A stretch of DNA of 61,428 nt from an uncultured Lachnospiraceae bacterium (GTDB lineage Bacteria; Bacillota; Clostridia; Lachnospirales; Lachnospiraceae), in assembly GCA_910589075.1 (NCBI GenBank), contig CAJUSK010000027.1, positions 1 to 61,428 of the forward strand, written 5' to 3'. Made by a program: the position numbers and the translations under genes. Shown here in pieces: positions 31,526 through 41,442 of this stretch. A model generated the notes under the pieces. It saw only the letters and a program-made list of their open reading frames with translations, did no database searches and had not been told where the DNA came from. Each line of letters starts with the position of its first letter. Positions within the stretch are counted from its first letter, which is position 1.

Positions 31526-33113
31526 GATTATGCTGGCGGATGATGAAGGGATTGTGATTGATTCTCTGAAATTTATTATCGAAAAGGAATTTCAGGGGAA
31601 CTGTGTGATAGAATTTGCCAAAACGGGCAGGAGTGTCATTGAGCTGGCGGAAAGTTTCCGTCCGGATATTGCGATTATGGATATTCAGATGCCGGGGATC
31701 AATGGCATTGATGCCATGCGGGAAATTCGGGAAACAAATACCCACATGGTGTTGATTATCATGTCTGCGTACGACAAGTTTGATTATGCCAAGGAAGCGA
31801 TCAATATGGGTGTGCTGGAGTACCTGAACAAGCCGGTGGACAGGGAAAAGATCGTGCAGGTACTCAGACGGGCCATGGCCATGATAGACCGGGAGCGGGA
31901 AAAGCGCAGCCAGGATCTGCTGATCCGGGAAAAGATGGAATCCGTGATTCCGATTATAGAAAACGGACTGATCCAGAACCTGTTATTTCATGAACCATTT
32001 GAAGAAGACATCGAAAATTTCAAGAATCTTCTGGGTATCCGGGAAGACTATGCCTATATGGCAGTGCTGGTCTGCGGTGAGACACAGGAGGGCAACCATA
32101 TGACCAATGCGGTGGGGGCAAGTATTCGGGTACAGAATGCCTACCGGGAAATCCGGGAGATTACGAATGCCTATCTGCCCGGCATTACCGGTTCGGGCAT
32201 GGCAAATAAGATTGCCATATGTATCCCCTGCAGCACACCCCGGATGGAATATAATGAAAGAATTCGTGTCATTGAAAAAGCCAGAGAACTGGCCCGGAAA
32301 CTGAAAGCGCGGACAGAGATCACCTTCCGGGTGGGCATTGGGTCCGTGAAGCGGATGGATGAAGTGGCGGAATCTTATAATGAAGCGCTCAATGCACTGG
32401 TGCAGACTACGAACCGGGTCGCCCATGTGGATGACGCGCCGGTGGGTGTCCAGTATGAGGAAAATTATCCCATCGGCAATGAGAAAATGCTGTTTGAACT
32501 GACGGAAAAGGGAGATGTAAACGGCGTAGTAGCGGAAGCCAACCGTTTTTTTGACTGGATGGAAGAAAATTATGGCGAATATATGATGGATATCAAACTC
32601 AAATGTATTGAGTTTGTCTTGTGGGCGGAGCATATTTTTTATGAGAGCGGCGGCAGGAGTTATCATTTCAGAAGCCGTAAGGATTATCTGCCCACGCTGC
32701 TGGAACTGAAAACGCTGGAGGAAGTGCGGGCCTGGTTCGTGGACAGGATGGGAAATAATTGCCGTAATATGGGTGTGAAAAAGGAATCCCAGTCAGTGAG
32801 TGTGGTGGAGAAGGCGCGGAACTATATTGACAGCCACTATAATAAAAAGGATATTTCACTGGACGAAGTTTCCCGTTCAGTGGATATCAGTTCCTATTAT
32901 TTCAGCAAAATTTTCAAGGAGGAAACGGGCCGGAATTTTGTGGAGTATCTGACGGAAATTCGTATGAACCGCGCCAGGGAGCTGCTGGCGGGCACGGAGT
33001 TGTCCATGAAGGAAATCTGTGGTGAGGTAGGATATTCGGATCCCAATTATTTCAGCCGGATCTTCAAAAAGCATACCGGCCTGACGCCTACGGAATACAA
33101 GGAGAAAAAATAG
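31518..33113 (+). CDS. YesN-family AraC-type response regulator
   Basis: A CheY-like receiver has acceptor Asp within IMDIQMPGINGID (about residue 55). A long middle region resembling DGC-like/PucR regulatory domains follows, and the last about 100 residues are an AraC helix-turn-helix pair (DISSYYFSKIFKEETG, and CGEVGYSDPNYFSRIFKKHTG). ATG 31518 is 7 nt after GGGGAG; ATG 31512 is too close to that site. It is the partner of the overlapping YesM kinase and the probable activator of the ABC importer at 34416. Confidence 0.9.
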   Translation: MYKIMLADDEGIVIDSLKFIIEKEFQGNCVIEFAKTGRSVIELAESFRPDIAIMDIQMPGINGIDAMREIRETNTHMVLIIMSAYDKFDYAKEAINMGVLEYLNKPVDREKIVQVLRRAMAMIDREREKRSQDLLIREKMESVIPIIENGLIQNLLFHEPFEEDIENFKNLLGIREDYAYMAVLVCGETQEGNHMTNAVGASIRVQNAYREIREITNAYLPGITGSGMANKIAICIPCSTPRMEYNERIRVIEKARELARKLKARTEITFRVGIGSVKRMDEVAESYNEALNALVQTTNRVAHVDDAPVGVQYEENYPIGNEKMLFELTEKGDVNGVVAEANRFFDWMEENYGEYMMDIKLKCIEFVLWAEHIFYESGGRSYHFRSRKDYLPTLLELKTLEEVRAWFVDRMGNNCRNMGVKKESQSVSVVEKARNYIDSHYNKKDISLDEVSRSVDISSYYFSKIFKEETGRNFVEYLTEIRMNRARELLAGTELSMKEICGEVGYSDPNYFSRIFKKHTGLTPTEYKEKK

Positions 33114-33114
33114 G

Positions 33115-34188
33115 ATGAAACGATGGATGCTATATGCGGCGCTGCTGTTATGCCTGCTTCTTTCGGGTGGATGTGCCGGGGTGGAAGAAGGAGCCATTGA
33201 GGAAGCGGACGAGCAGACAGACCGGTTGCAGATTGGAATGAGCTTTGACTCGTTTGTAATAGAAAGATGGCAGCGGGACCGGGATATATTTGTCTCCACG
33301 GCGAAAGAGATGGGGGCGGAAGTGAATGTGCAGAATGCCAGCGGCAATCTGGAGGAGCAGGTGGCCCAGATTGAATATTTCATCGACAAAGAGATGGATG
33401 TCATTGTCATTATCTGTATTGATTCGGACAGCCTGGCGGATGTGGTGCGGAAAGCAAAGAGCGAGGGGATCAAAGTGATTGCCTATGACCGTCTGATTAA
33501 GAACAGCGATGTGGATCTGTATATTTCCTTTGACAATGAGGCAGTGGGAGAAATGATGGCGCAGGGGATTGTTAACAGCGGGCAGGACGTGAAGAGTGTC
33601 CTGATGCTGGGCGGCCCTCTGGCTGATAACAATGTGTCCCTGGTGGAAAAAGGATTCAGAAGAGTTATGCAGGAGCACCAGATTGAGGTTCTGGATGCAA
33701 TACATGCCGACGGATGGAAGGCTGAACTGGGCGGTGAGTATATTTACAGTCATGCAGATGTGGTGAGTCGGGCGGATGCCATTATGTGTGGGAATGACGA
33801 TATAGCCACAGCGGTGGTGCGGGCGCTGTCTGAGCGGCGGCTGGCCGGAAAAATCGGTGTGGTGGGGCAGGATGCGGATCTGGCTGCCTGCCAGAGAATC
33901 GTACAGGGGACGCAGATTATGACAGTTTATAAGCCGGTGGAGAAGCTGGCCCAAAAAGCCGCAGAGTGCGCCATTGCACTGGGAGAAGGCAGGGACGTGG
34001 AGACGGACAGTGTGATCTATGATGGCAGCGGCCTGGTGCCCTATGTGGCGTTGGAGCCAATCAGTGTCTATAAAGACAATATGGATGATGTGATTATCAA
34101 CAGTGGTTTTCACTTAAAGGAGGATGTGTATCTGAATATGCCGGAACTCAGGATGGAGAAAAGCGAAACGGAAGCGGTGGAGGATTGA
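33115..34188 (+). CDS. Sugar-binding lipoprotein (XylF/ChvE-like)
   Basis: The 357-residue product has a lipobox (SGGC, Cys20) and a type 1 binding fold close to xylose-binding proteins: IGMSFDSFVIERWQRDRDIF, QNASGNLEEQVAQIEYFI, IVIICIDSDSLADVV, VIAYDRLIKNSDVDLYISFDN, and MCGNDDIATAVVRAL. It starts 1 nt after the YesN stop. It is closely related in plan to the product of 34416, so it may be a second, low-abundance receptor, either for sensing or for the same importer. Confidence 0.84.
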   Translation: MKRWMLYAALLLCLLLSGGCAGVEEGAIEEADEQTDRLQIGMSFDSFVIERWQRDRDIFVSTAKEMGAEVNVQNASGNLEEQVAQIEYFIDKEMDVIVIICIDSDSLADVVRKAKSEGIKVIAYDRLIKNSDVDLYISFDNEAVGEMMAQGIVNSGQDVKSVLMLGGPLADNNVSLVEKGFRRVMQEHQIEVLDAIHADGWKAELGGEYIYSHADVVSRADAIMCGNDDIATAVVRALSERRLAGKIGVVGQDADLAACQRIVQGTQIMTVYKPVEKLAQKAAECAIALGEGRDVETDSVIYDGSGLVPYVALEPISVYKDNMDDVIINSGFHLKEDVYLNMPELRMEKSETEAVED

Positions 34189-34371
34189 CAATGATCCGCA
34201 GACACAGGATTTGGGAGGGCCGGAAAATGGAGAATGAAGTAACAGGATAAATTTGCTGCATGCGGTATTTTTGTACAAAAAAATGCTAGCATGCTTCTTT
34301 TTTTATGAAACAGGAGTTAAAAATATACAGGAAATCGCAAACATTTACTAATCTTTTTGTGATATATTTTA

Positions 34372-34391
34372 TTTGTAACCTAAGTTACAAA
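34372..34391. promoter_or_regulatory. Palindromic operator candidate before the first importer
   Basis: TTTGTAAC (34372-34379) and GTTACAAA (34384-34391) form a perfect 8-bp palindrome with a 4-nt centre, 25 nt before the ATG and overlapping the expected leader. The rest of 34189-34371 is AT-rich and carries ATGCTAGCAT within A/T runs, which may act as a weak terminator. Which regulator binds is unknown. Confidence 0.45.
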
Positions 34392-34415
34392 ATTTAACAG
34401 GGAGGAAATACAGAA

Positions 34416-35582
34416 ATGAAAAGAAAAGTTTTAAGCGCTCTTTTAAGCGTGGCAATGATCGCTACTCTTCTGGTAGGCTGCGGCGGTGACAAACCGGCTC
34501 AGGATGCACCTGCAGCGGACGCACCGGCAGAATCAGAAGCACCTGCCGCTGATGCGGCACCTGCAGAAGGAGACGGCGCAGATGCAGCAGCACCTGCAGG
34601 AGAAGGCGGACTGATTGGTGTGGCAATGCCGACCAAGGATCTGCAGAGATGGAATCAGGACGGCTCGAATATGGAAGCGCAGTTAAAGGAGGCAGGCTAT
34701 GAGGTTGACTTACAGTACGCTGCCAATGATATCCAGACACAGGTTTCTCAGATTGAGAATATGATCTCCAACGGATGCAAACTGCTTGTTATCGCATCTA
34801 TCGACGGCGATTCTCTGGGAACCGTTCTGGCACAGGCTAAGGAAGCAGGCATCCCGGTTATCGCATATGACCGTCTGATTATGAATTCTGATGCTGTTTC
34901 TTATTATGCAACATTTGATAACTACATGGTTGGTACTGTTCAGGGTGAATATATCAGAGACGCTCTTGATCTGGAAAATGCAGAAGGACCTTTCAACATC
35001 GAGCTGATTACAGGTGACCCTGGCGACAACAACGCAAGATTCTTCTTCGGCGGCGCTATGGATGTTCTGCAGCCCTATATTGATTCCGGCAAACTGGTTG
35101 TTAAATCCGGTCAGACATCTTTCGAAGAATGTGCAACTGCAAACTGGGCTACAGAAGCTGCTCAGTCCAGATTTGACGCGATTATCGCATCCAATTACTC
35201 TGACGGAACAAAACTTGACGCAGTACTTGCTTCCAATGACTCTACTGCATTGGGTGTGGCAAACTCTCTGGCAGCAAACTACACAGGAGATTATCCTGTA
35301 CTGACAGGTCAGGACTGTGATATTGCCAGCGTTAAGAACATGATCGCAGGAAAGCAGTCCATGTCCGTATTCAAGGATACACGTGATCTGGCAACACAGG
35401 TAGTTAAGATGGTAGATGCTATCATGAAGGGCGGAGAAGCACCTGTAAACGATACAGAAAGCTATGATAACGGAACAGGCGTGATCCCTTCTTACCTTTG
35501 CGAGCCCGTATTCGCAGACGTTAACAACTATGAGAAGCTGTTGATCGAATCCGGATATTATACAGAAGCAGACCTTAAATAA
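34416..35582 (+). CDS. ABC sugar importer, substrate-binding lipoprotein
   Basis: The 388-residue lipoprotein (LVGC, Cys22) has an Ala/Pro/Glu-rich linker to about residue 65, then a ChvE/XylF-type binding fold: GVAMPTKDLQRWNQDG, YAANDIQTQVSQIENMI, ASIDGDSLGTVL, VIAYDRLIMNSDAVSYYATFDN and SNDSTALGVANSLA. Codon use (GCA, GCT, CTG, strong bias) suggests high expression. It heads a binding protein-ATPase-permease series of the GguAB/ChvE type, which imports hexoses and pentoses such as xylose, arabinose or galactose. The exact sugar is unclear. Confidence 0.88.
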   Translation: MKRKVLSALLSVAMIATLLVGCGGDKPAQDAPAADAPAESEAPAADAAPAEGDGADAAAPAGEGGLIGVAMPTKDLQRWNQDGSNMEAQLKEAGYEVDLQYAANDIQTQVSQIENMISNGCKLLVIASIDGDSLGTVLAQAKEAGIPVIAYDRLIMNSDAVSYYATFDNYMVGTVQGEYIRDALDLENAEGPFNIELITGDPGDNNARFFFGGAMDVLQPYIDSGKLVVKSGQTSFEECATANWATEAAQSRFDAIIASNYSDGTKLDAVLASNDSTALGVANSLAANYTGDYPVLTGQDCDIASVKNMIAGKQSMSVFKDTRDLATQVVKMVDAIMKGGEAPVNDTESYDNGTGVIPSYLCEPVFADVNNYEKLLIESGYYTEADLK

Positions 35583-35613
35583 GAGCTGTATGTGAAACAA
35601 AACAGAGAATGGG

Positions 35614-35642
35614 CAGGCGGGACAAAGTTCCCGCCTGTTTAT
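35614..35642 (+). terminator. Intra-operon attenuating terminator
   Basis: CAGGCGGGA (35614-35622) pairs with TCCCGCCTG (35629-35637), followed by TTTATT. Its place between binding protein and ATPase is a usual way to make binding protein in excess. Confidence 0.8.
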
Positions 35643-35678
35643 TAAGAATCTATACTATCTATGGTTGGAGGGATACAG

Positions 35679-37220
35679 TTGGCGAAAGTATTACTTGAAA
35701 TGAAAAATATCACCAAGACATTCCCTGGCGTAAAAGCCCTTGATAATGTGAATTTGAAAGTTGAGGAGGGAGAAATCCACGCTCTGGTAGGTGAGAACGG
35801 TGCGGGCAAATCCACACTGATGAATGTTTTAAGCGGTATCTATCCTTATGGTTCTTATGAAGGGGATATCATTTATGACGGAGAGGTTTGCAAATTTAAT
35901 AAAATCAAAGACAGTGAGGGAAAAGGGATTGTTATTATCCATCAGGAGCTGGCTTTGATTCCTTATATGACAATTGGCGAGAATATGTTTCTGGGAAACG
36001 AGCGGGGACATAAATTCGCACTGGACTGGAATGAAACATATGGCAAGGCCGACGAATTGTTAAAAACCGTGGGCCTGAAGGAATCTTCCAGAACGCTGAT
36101 CAAAGACATTGGCGTAGGCAAACAGCAGCTTGTGGAAATTGCAAAGGCACTGGCAAAGAAAGTTCGCCTGCTGATTCTGGATGAGCCGACTTCTTCCCTG
36201 AATGAATCGGATTCTCAGGCATTGCTGGAATTGATGCTGCAATTCAAACGGGAAGGCATGACTTCGATTATTATATCTCATAAGCTAAATGAGGTTTCTT
36301 ATGTAGCAGATAAAATTACCGTTATCCGTGACGGATCCACCATTGAGACGATGGATAAAAAGACCGATGATATTACGGAAGACCGTATTATCAAAGGCAT
36401 GGTAGGCCGTGACCTGACAGACCGTTTCCCCAGGCGCGAAAACGTAAGAATCGGGAATGTACTGATGGAAGTGAAAAACTGGAACGTATATCACCCCCTT
36501 TATACGGAACGCAAAGTTGTTGACGATGTCTGCATGAACGTACGCAGAGGTGAAGTGGTAGGCATCTCCGGACTGATGGGCGCAGGCAGGACGGAACTGG
36601 CCATGAGTATTTTCGGCAAAAGTTATGGAACCAATATCAGCGGCCAGCTTTTTATTGATGGTAAGGAAGTCCATCTGCGCAACGTAAAAGACGCCATACA
36701 GAATAAACTGGCATATGTGACGGAGGATCGGAAAGGCAATGGCCTGATTCTGACCAATCCCATTAAGATCAATACAACCATGGCCAATCTGGACGCGGTC
36801 AGCACCCATACGGTGATTGATAAGGATAAAGAATATGGTGTTGCCGTGGATTACAAGGAGAAGTTACATACAAAATGCCCGACGGTAGAGCAGAATGTGG
36901 GGAATCTGAGCGGAGGCAACCAGCAGAAGGTATTGCTTGCCAAATGGATGTTTGCAGATCCGGATGTGCTGATTCTGGATGAGCCGACCCGTGGTATTGA
37001 CGTAGGTGCAAAGTATGAAATCTATTGTATTATCAATCAGCTTGTTGCGGAAGGCAAATCGGTTGTCATGATTTCTTCGGAACTTCCGGAAGTACTCGGT
37101 ATGTGTGACCGCATTTATGTAATGAATGAGGGCAGAATCGTAGGCGAACTTGACAGAAGCGAAGCATCTCAGGAAGTTATCATGTCATACATTTTAAAAT
37201 CTGGCAATAAAGGAGCGTAA
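35679..37220 (+). CDS. ABC sugar importer, double ATPase
   Basis: The CUT2-type ATP-binding protein (513 residues) has two nucleotide-binding halves: Walker A GENGAGKST and Walker B LLILDEPTSSL in the first; a second half with GLMGAGRTEL in place of a full P-loop, LSGGNQQKV signature and VLILDEPTRGID. I start it at TTG 35679, 6 nt after TTGGAGGG; ATG 35661 overlaps that site. It powers the permease encoded 3 nt downstream. Confidence 0.9.
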   Translation: MAKVLLEMKNITKTFPGVKALDNVNLKVEEGEIHALVGENGAGKSTLMNVLSGIYPYGSYEGDIIYDGEVCKFNKIKDSEGKGIVIIHQELALIPYMTIGENMFLGNERGHKFALDWNETYGKADELLKTVGLKESSRTLIKDIGVGKQQLVEIAKALAKKVRLLILDEPTSSLNESDSQALLELMLQFKREGMTSIIISHKLNEVSYVADKITVIRDGSTIETMDKKTDDITEDRIIKGMVGRDLTDRFPRRENVRIGNVLMEVKNWNVYHPLYTERKVVDDVCMNVRRGEVVGISGLMGAGRTELAMSIFGKSYGTNISGQLFIDGKEVHLRNVKDAIQNKLAYVTEDRKGNGLILTNPIKINTTMANLDAVSTHTVIDKDKEYGVAVDYKEKLHTKCPTVEQNVGNLSGGNQQKVLLAKWMFADPDVLILDEPTRGIDVGAKYEIYCIINQLVAEGKSVVMISSELPEVLGMCDRIYVMNEGRIVGELDRSEASQEVIMSYILKSGNKGA

Positions 37221-37223
37221 ACC

Positions 37224-38402
37224 ATGGATAAAGCAAAAATTATGGCAGGTATAAAAAAATATACGATGATTATCGCGTTAATACTGGTTACATTGTTCTT
37301 CACCTGGAGAACCGGAGGGAAAATCCTGCTTCCTCAGAATGTCAGTAACCTGATTGCACAGAATGCATATGTGTTTGTGCTTGCAACCGGTATGTTGTTA
37401 TGTATTCTGACCGGTGGTAACATTGACCTTTCCGTAGGTTCGATTGTCTGCTTTGTGGGCGCTGTAGGCGCAACCCTGATGGAAAACAAGGGCGTTAACG
37501 TGTGGCTTTCCATTCTGGTGATGATTATTGTAGGTACTGCAATCGGTGCATGGCAGGCGTTCTGGATTGCCTATGTGCATGTTCCCCCCTTTATCACCAC
37601 ACTGTCCGGTATGTTGGTGTTCAGAGGACTGAGCAACGTGGTATTGCAGGGGATGACCGTATCCATTACCAATGAATTCTTTGTAAAACTCTTTGGTGGC
37701 GGCGCTGACTGTTACATACCGGATTTTCTGGGCGGCGGCGAAGGCATTAATATTACCTGTATCGTGGCAGGTGTGATTGCATGTGCCATTTATGTGGCCA
37801 TTGTACTGAAAGGCCGTATGGCAAGAGCGAAGAAGGGCTACGAGATGGAAGCACTGGCGCCTGCAGTGACAAAGCTGGTTGTCATTTGTCTGGTTATCCT
37901 GATTTTCACTTATAAACTGGCTCAGTATAAAGGGATTCCCACGGCATTGTTGTGGGTGATGGTTGTAGTATTCATCTATGGCTACATCACTTCCAAAACA
38001 ACCACAGGCCGTTATTTCTATGCGGTGGGCGGCAATGAGAAAGCAACCAAACTGTCCGGTATCAATACGGAGCGCGTATACTTTATCGCATATACCAATA
38101 TGGGATTTCTGGCGGCTCTGGCAGGTATGCTGACAATCGCCCGTATGACCAGCGCACAGCCTACATATGGACAGAACTATGAAATGGATGCCATCGGCTC
38201 CTGCTTTATCGGCGGCGCTTCCGCATACGGCGGTGTGGGTACGGTTCCCGGCGTTATCGTTGGTGCGGTTCTGATGGGTGTTATCAACCTGGGTATGAGT
38301 ATCATGGGTGTGGATGCCAACTACCAGAGAGTCGTAAAAGGCCTGGTTCTCCTGGCAGCCGTTATCTTTGATGTGGTTTCCAAGAAGGGCGGAAAGAATT
38401 AA
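37224..38402 (+). CDS. ABC sugar importer, permease (GguB/XylH type)
   Basis: The 392-residue permease has about ten hydrophobic segments, the CUT2 motif GGNIDLSVGSIV near residue 65, and the EAA-like ABC contact YAVGGNEKATKLSGINTERV (about 270-290). The extra length between segments is typical of the XylH/GguB/MmsB group rather than RbsC. AAAGGAGCG precedes the ATG. It completes the first importer. Confidence 0.9.
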   Translation: MDKAKIMAGIKKYTMIIALILVTLFFTWRTGGKILLPQNVSNLIAQNAYVFVLATGMLLCILTGGNIDLSVGSIVCFVGAVGATLMENKGVNVWLSILVMIIVGTAIGAWQAFWIAYVHVPPFITTLSGMLVFRGLSNVVLQGMTVSITNEFFVKLFGGGADCYIPDFLGGGEGINITCIVAGVIACAIYVAIVLKGRMARAKKGYEMEALAPAVTKLVVICLVILIFTYKLAQYKGIPTALLWVMVVVFIYGYITSKTTTGRYFYAVGGNEKATKLSGINTERVYFIAYTNMGFLAALAGMLTIARMTSAQPTYGQNYEMDAIGSCFIGGASAYGGVGTVPGVIVGAVLMGVINLGMSIMGVDANYQRVVKGLVLLAAVIFDVVSKKGGKN

Positions 38403-38422
38403 ATAAAACGGTGACCTTCCTA

Positions 38423-38460
38423 AACAATAGAAAGCACACTTTGCGAACTTTCTATTGTTA
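38423..38460 (-). repeat. 40-bp palindromic repeat, inverted, after the first importer
   Basis: CAATAGAAAG and CTTTCTATTG enclose CACACTTTGCGAA. It reads as the family motif on the minus strand and lies 20 nt past the permease stop. Confidence 0.8.
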
Positions 38461-38467
38461 TAAATAA

Positions 38468-38498
38468 AAAAGGATTCTGCTTTGCAGGATTCTTTTTT
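38468..38498 (+). terminator. Terminator of the first importer operon
   Basis: AAGGATTCTGC and GCAGGATTCTT pair with two G-T pairs around a TTT loop, followed by TTTTTA. Confidence 0.8.
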
Positions 38499-38623
38499 AT
38501 TTCATAGGAAAGGGCGTCCTATGAAACAAAAGGGATGCGCACTTTTGTTCTGTCCATGTTTTATATATTTGGTTACATTATACAAAAATTTCCACAATTT
38601 GTTTGTTGTAAATGGCAAAAATA

Positions 38624-38663
38624 ACAAATGTCATATTCTCGTATCGAAATATGTGACATTTGT
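38624..38663. promoter_or_regulatory. Inverted repeat before the second importer
   Basis: ACAAATGTCA (38624-38633) pairs perfectly with TGACATTTGT (38654-38663), with TATT/AATA extending it inward. It lies about 100 nt before the binding-protein start. It may be an operator for the NarL-type regulator encoded downstream. The rest of 38499-38760 shows no gene. Confidence 0.45.
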
Positions 38664-38760
38664 CATATGAAAAAAGTTACATAAAGCAGGTGCCTGAAAC
38701 AGGAAAAGCCGTTATGATAAATATGTACTGAACAACAAATTTTTCAGGGAGGAAAAAAGA

Positions 38761-39816
38761 ATGAAGAAAAAAGTATTGAGCGTATTTCTTTGTACCGCCA
38801 TGGCTGTTTCCATGTTAGTGGGCTGCGGCGGACAGGATGTTCCGGCAGAGGCGCCGGCTGAAGCTGCTCCTGCAGAAGGGGAAGCAGCAGACGCTGCAAC
38901 GGAAGCTGCTGAAAATGCAGTTGCGGATGCAGAAGCAGCAGTAGGTGAAAGACCGGAAGGCGGTTATAAGTTCGGTTATACCTGTATGGACGGTTCCAAC
39001 CCCTTCTTCGTAATCCTGGAGCAGACAATTCGTGAAGAAGTGGAAGCAAACGGTGATACACTGGTATCCTTCGACCCTGCAAATGACGTTACACGTCAGA
39101 TCAGCGGTATCGAAGATCTGATTTCTCAGGGAATTGACGCAATGTTCTTAAATCCCGCAGAAGCAGAAGGTATTCTTCCGGCTCTGGATATGCTGAAAGA
39201 AGCAGGCATTCCGATTATTGGATTTGACACAGAAGTTGCAGATATGAGCTACCTGGTATCCTATGCAGGTTCCGATAACTACAATGCAGGTAAGGTGTGC
39301 GGCGAAGATCTCGTTGCAAAATGTCCTGACGGCGGCCCGATCATCGTGCTGGATTCCCCGACGATGAACTCCGTAGTAGACAGAACCAACGGTTTCCTGG
39401 ATGCAATCGAAGGCAAAGGCTTTGAAATCGTAGCACAGCAGGATGCAAAGGGTAACCTGGAAGAAGCTATGGGTATTGCAGAAGACCTTCTTCAGGCACA
39501 TGGCGATGTAGTTGCAATCTTCGGCGGCAACGATCCGACAGCTCTGGGCGCTCTGGCAGCAGCAAATGCAGCAGGCCTGACAGACTGCAAGATCTATGGC
39601 GTTGACGGTTCTCCTGACATCAAAGCAGAACTGGCTTCCGGTGAATCTTTAATCGAAGGTACCGGCGCACAGTCTCCTATCAGCATTGCAAAGAAATCTG
39701 TGGAAATTATGTACCAGTATATGAGCGGCGAATCAGTGGATGAGAGATATCCTGTTGAAACATTCCTTATTACCGCTGACAACGTAGCAGATTTCGGCAC
39801 AGACGGATGGCAGTAA
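38761..39816 (+). CDS. ABC sugar importer, substrate-binding lipoprotein (RbsB/FrcB-like)
   Basis: The 351-residue lipoprotein (LVGC, Cys22) has an Ala/Glu-rich linker and a ribose/fructose-type binding fold: FGYTCMDGSNPFFVILEQTI, VSFDPANDVTRQISGIEDLI, AMFLNPAEAEGILPAL, IIGFDTEVADMSYLVSYAGSDN, LDSPTMNSVVDRTNGFLDAI, FGGNDPTALGALAA and YGVDGSPDIKAELA. Strong codon bias suggests abundance. With a fructokinase at the end of the cluster, a fructose-type (Frc) substrate is a reasonable inference; ribose or another sugar cannot be excluded. Confidence 0.88.
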   Translation: MKKKVLSVFLCTAMAVSMLVGCGGQDVPAEAPAEAAPAEGEAADAATEAAENAVADAEAAVGERPEGGYKFGYTCMDGSNPFFVILEQTIREEVEANGDTLVSFDPANDVTRQISGIEDLISQGIDAMFLNPAEAEGILPALDMLKEAGIPIIGFDTEVADMSYLVSYAGSDNYNAGKVCGEDLVAKCPDGGPIIVLDSPTMNSVVDRTNGFLDAIEGKGFEIVAQQDAKGNLEEAMGIAEDLLQAHGDVVAIFGGNDPTALGALAAANAAGLTDCKIYGVDGSPDIKAELASGESLIEGTGAQSPISIAKKSVEIMYQYMSGESVDERYPVETFLITADNVADFGTDGWQ

Positions 39817-39858
39817 ATCAGAATTGTAAAGAAGTCATATAAGTAAACACAGAATCAA

Positions 39859-39901
39859 ATAGGCCATGTAAATGCGAGCATCTATGTGGCCTATCTTTTT
39901 T
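39859..39901 (+). terminator. Intra-operon attenuating terminator
   Basis: ATAGGCCA (39859-39866) pairs with TGGCCTAT (39887-39894), then CTTTTTTC. It mirrors the hairpin at 35614 between the first binding protein and its ATPase. Confidence 0.75.
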
Positions 39902-39933
39902 CTGAAAGGACAGATAAAGGAAGGTGACAGGGT

Positions 39934-41418
39934 TTGGCAGAAGAATACTTACTGGAAATGAAGGGGATTCATAAGCGGTTTCCGGGTGTCATTGCGCTGA
40001 ATAACGTAAGCCTGACGGTAAAGGCGGGTGAAGTGCATGCGCTTTTAGGGGAGAACGGCGCCGGAAAATCAACTTTAATCAAAGTTCTGGGCGGTATCTA
40101 CATAGCGGAAGAGGGCGAGATTTTCATTGAAGGGAAAAAAGTGTCAATTGACAGCGTTAAGGCGTCCCATGAAAATGGCGTGGCGATTATCCATCAGGAA
40201 CTTGTGCTGGTGCCGCATATGACCGTAGCAGAAAATATTTTCCTTGGCAGAGAGCCGATGAAGGGAAAATTCGTTGATTCCAAAAAGATGACAGATGATG
40301 CGCAGGTGTTGTTGGATGCCAACGGTATGCATATTTCTGCCGATACACTGGTGGGAAGCCTGACAATCGCCCAGCAGCAGATGGTGGAAATTGTAAAAGC
40401 GATTTCATTTCACTCAAAGATTCTGGTTATGGATGAGCCGACTTCATCCATCTCCGATAAAGAAGTGGATTTCTTATTTGAGACTATGCGCGGGCTTACG
40501 TCCAGAGGCGTGGGTATCATTTATATTTCCCATAAGATGAGCGAACTGGAGCAGATCTGCGACAGAGTGACGGTTATGCGTGACGGGGAATATGTAGGAA
40601 CCAGAGTGGTGAAAGAGACAAACAAAGATGAACTCATTGCCATGATGGTTGGCCGTGAACTGACAAATTATTATACAAGAGATTTCCTGGAGCCGGGAGA
40701 AGTTATTCTGAAATGTAATCATATATCAGACGGCAAGATGGCAAAAGACGCCAGCTTTGAGGTAAGAAAAGGCGAAATCGTAGGATTTGCCGGGCTGGTG
40801 GGGGCAGGCCGCAGCGAGGTAATGAAATGCATTTTCGGATTAACGAAAAACTATAAGGGTGAAGTGGAAATTGAAGGCAGTAAAGTGCATATACACAACC
40901 CGATAGAGGCTATGAAGTACGGACTTGCGCTGGTGCCTGAGGACCGGAAACTGGAAGGCTTGTATAAAGTACAGAGTGTGCGGTATAATTCAACCATAGA
41001 GGTATTGGGAGATTTTATCAAGGGTATTTTTGTGGACGGTGCAAAAGAAGAGGCGATTACACAGAAATATATTGATATGTTGTCTACAAAAACACCTACA
41101 CAGGAACAGTTGATCGGAAATCTTTCCGGTGGCAATCAGCAGAAGGTGATTATCGGAAGATGGCTTGCCACCAATCCCAAAATTCTGATTCTGGATGAGC
41201 CTACCAGAGGTGTGGACGTAGGAGCGAAGTCCGAGATTTATGCAATCATGAATGAGCTGGTGAAACAGGGTATGTCCATTATTATGATTTCTTCCGAACT
41301 TCCGGAGATCATCAATATGAGCGACCGTATTTATGTTATGAGTGAGGGAAACATTACGGGCTGTCTGTCACGGGACGAAGTATCACAGGAAGCTATCATG
41401 AAGCTTGCGGCAAATTAA
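39934..41418 (+). CDS. ABC sugar importer, double ATPase (RbsA/FrcA type)
   Basis: The CUT2 ATPase (494 residues) starts at TTG 39934 after GGAAGGTGACAGGG. The first half has GENGAGKST and LVMDEPTSSI; the second half has GLVGAGRSEV, LSGGNQQKV and ILILDEPTRGVD. The non-canonical P-loop in the second half is normal for this family. It is 24 nt ahead of the permease. Confidence 0.9.
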   Translation: MAEEYLLEMKGIHKRFPGVIALNNVSLTVKAGEVHALLGENGAGKSTLIKVLGGIYIAEEGEIFIEGKKVSIDSVKASHENGVAIIHQELVLVPHMTVAENIFLGREPMKGKFVDSKKMTDDAQVLLDANGMHISADTLVGSLTIAQQQMVEIVKAISFHSKILVMDEPTSSISDKEVDFLFETMRGLTSRGVGIIYISHKMSELEQICDRVTVMRDGEYVGTRVVKETNKDELIAMMVGRELTNYYTRDFLEPGEVILKCNHISDGKMAKDASFEVRKGEIVGFAGLVGAGRSEVMKCIFGLTKNYKGEVEIEGSKVHIHNPIEAMKYGLALVPEDRKLEGLYKVQSVRYNSTIEVLGDFIKGIFVDGAKEEAITQKYIDMLSTKTPTQEQLIGNLSGGNQQKVIIGRWLATNPKILILDEPTRGVDVGAKSEIYAIMNELVKQGMSIIMISSELPEIINMSDRIYVMSEGNITGCLSRDEVSQEAIMKLAAN

Positions 41419-41442
41419 GAAACAGATAAGGAGGAGACATCC

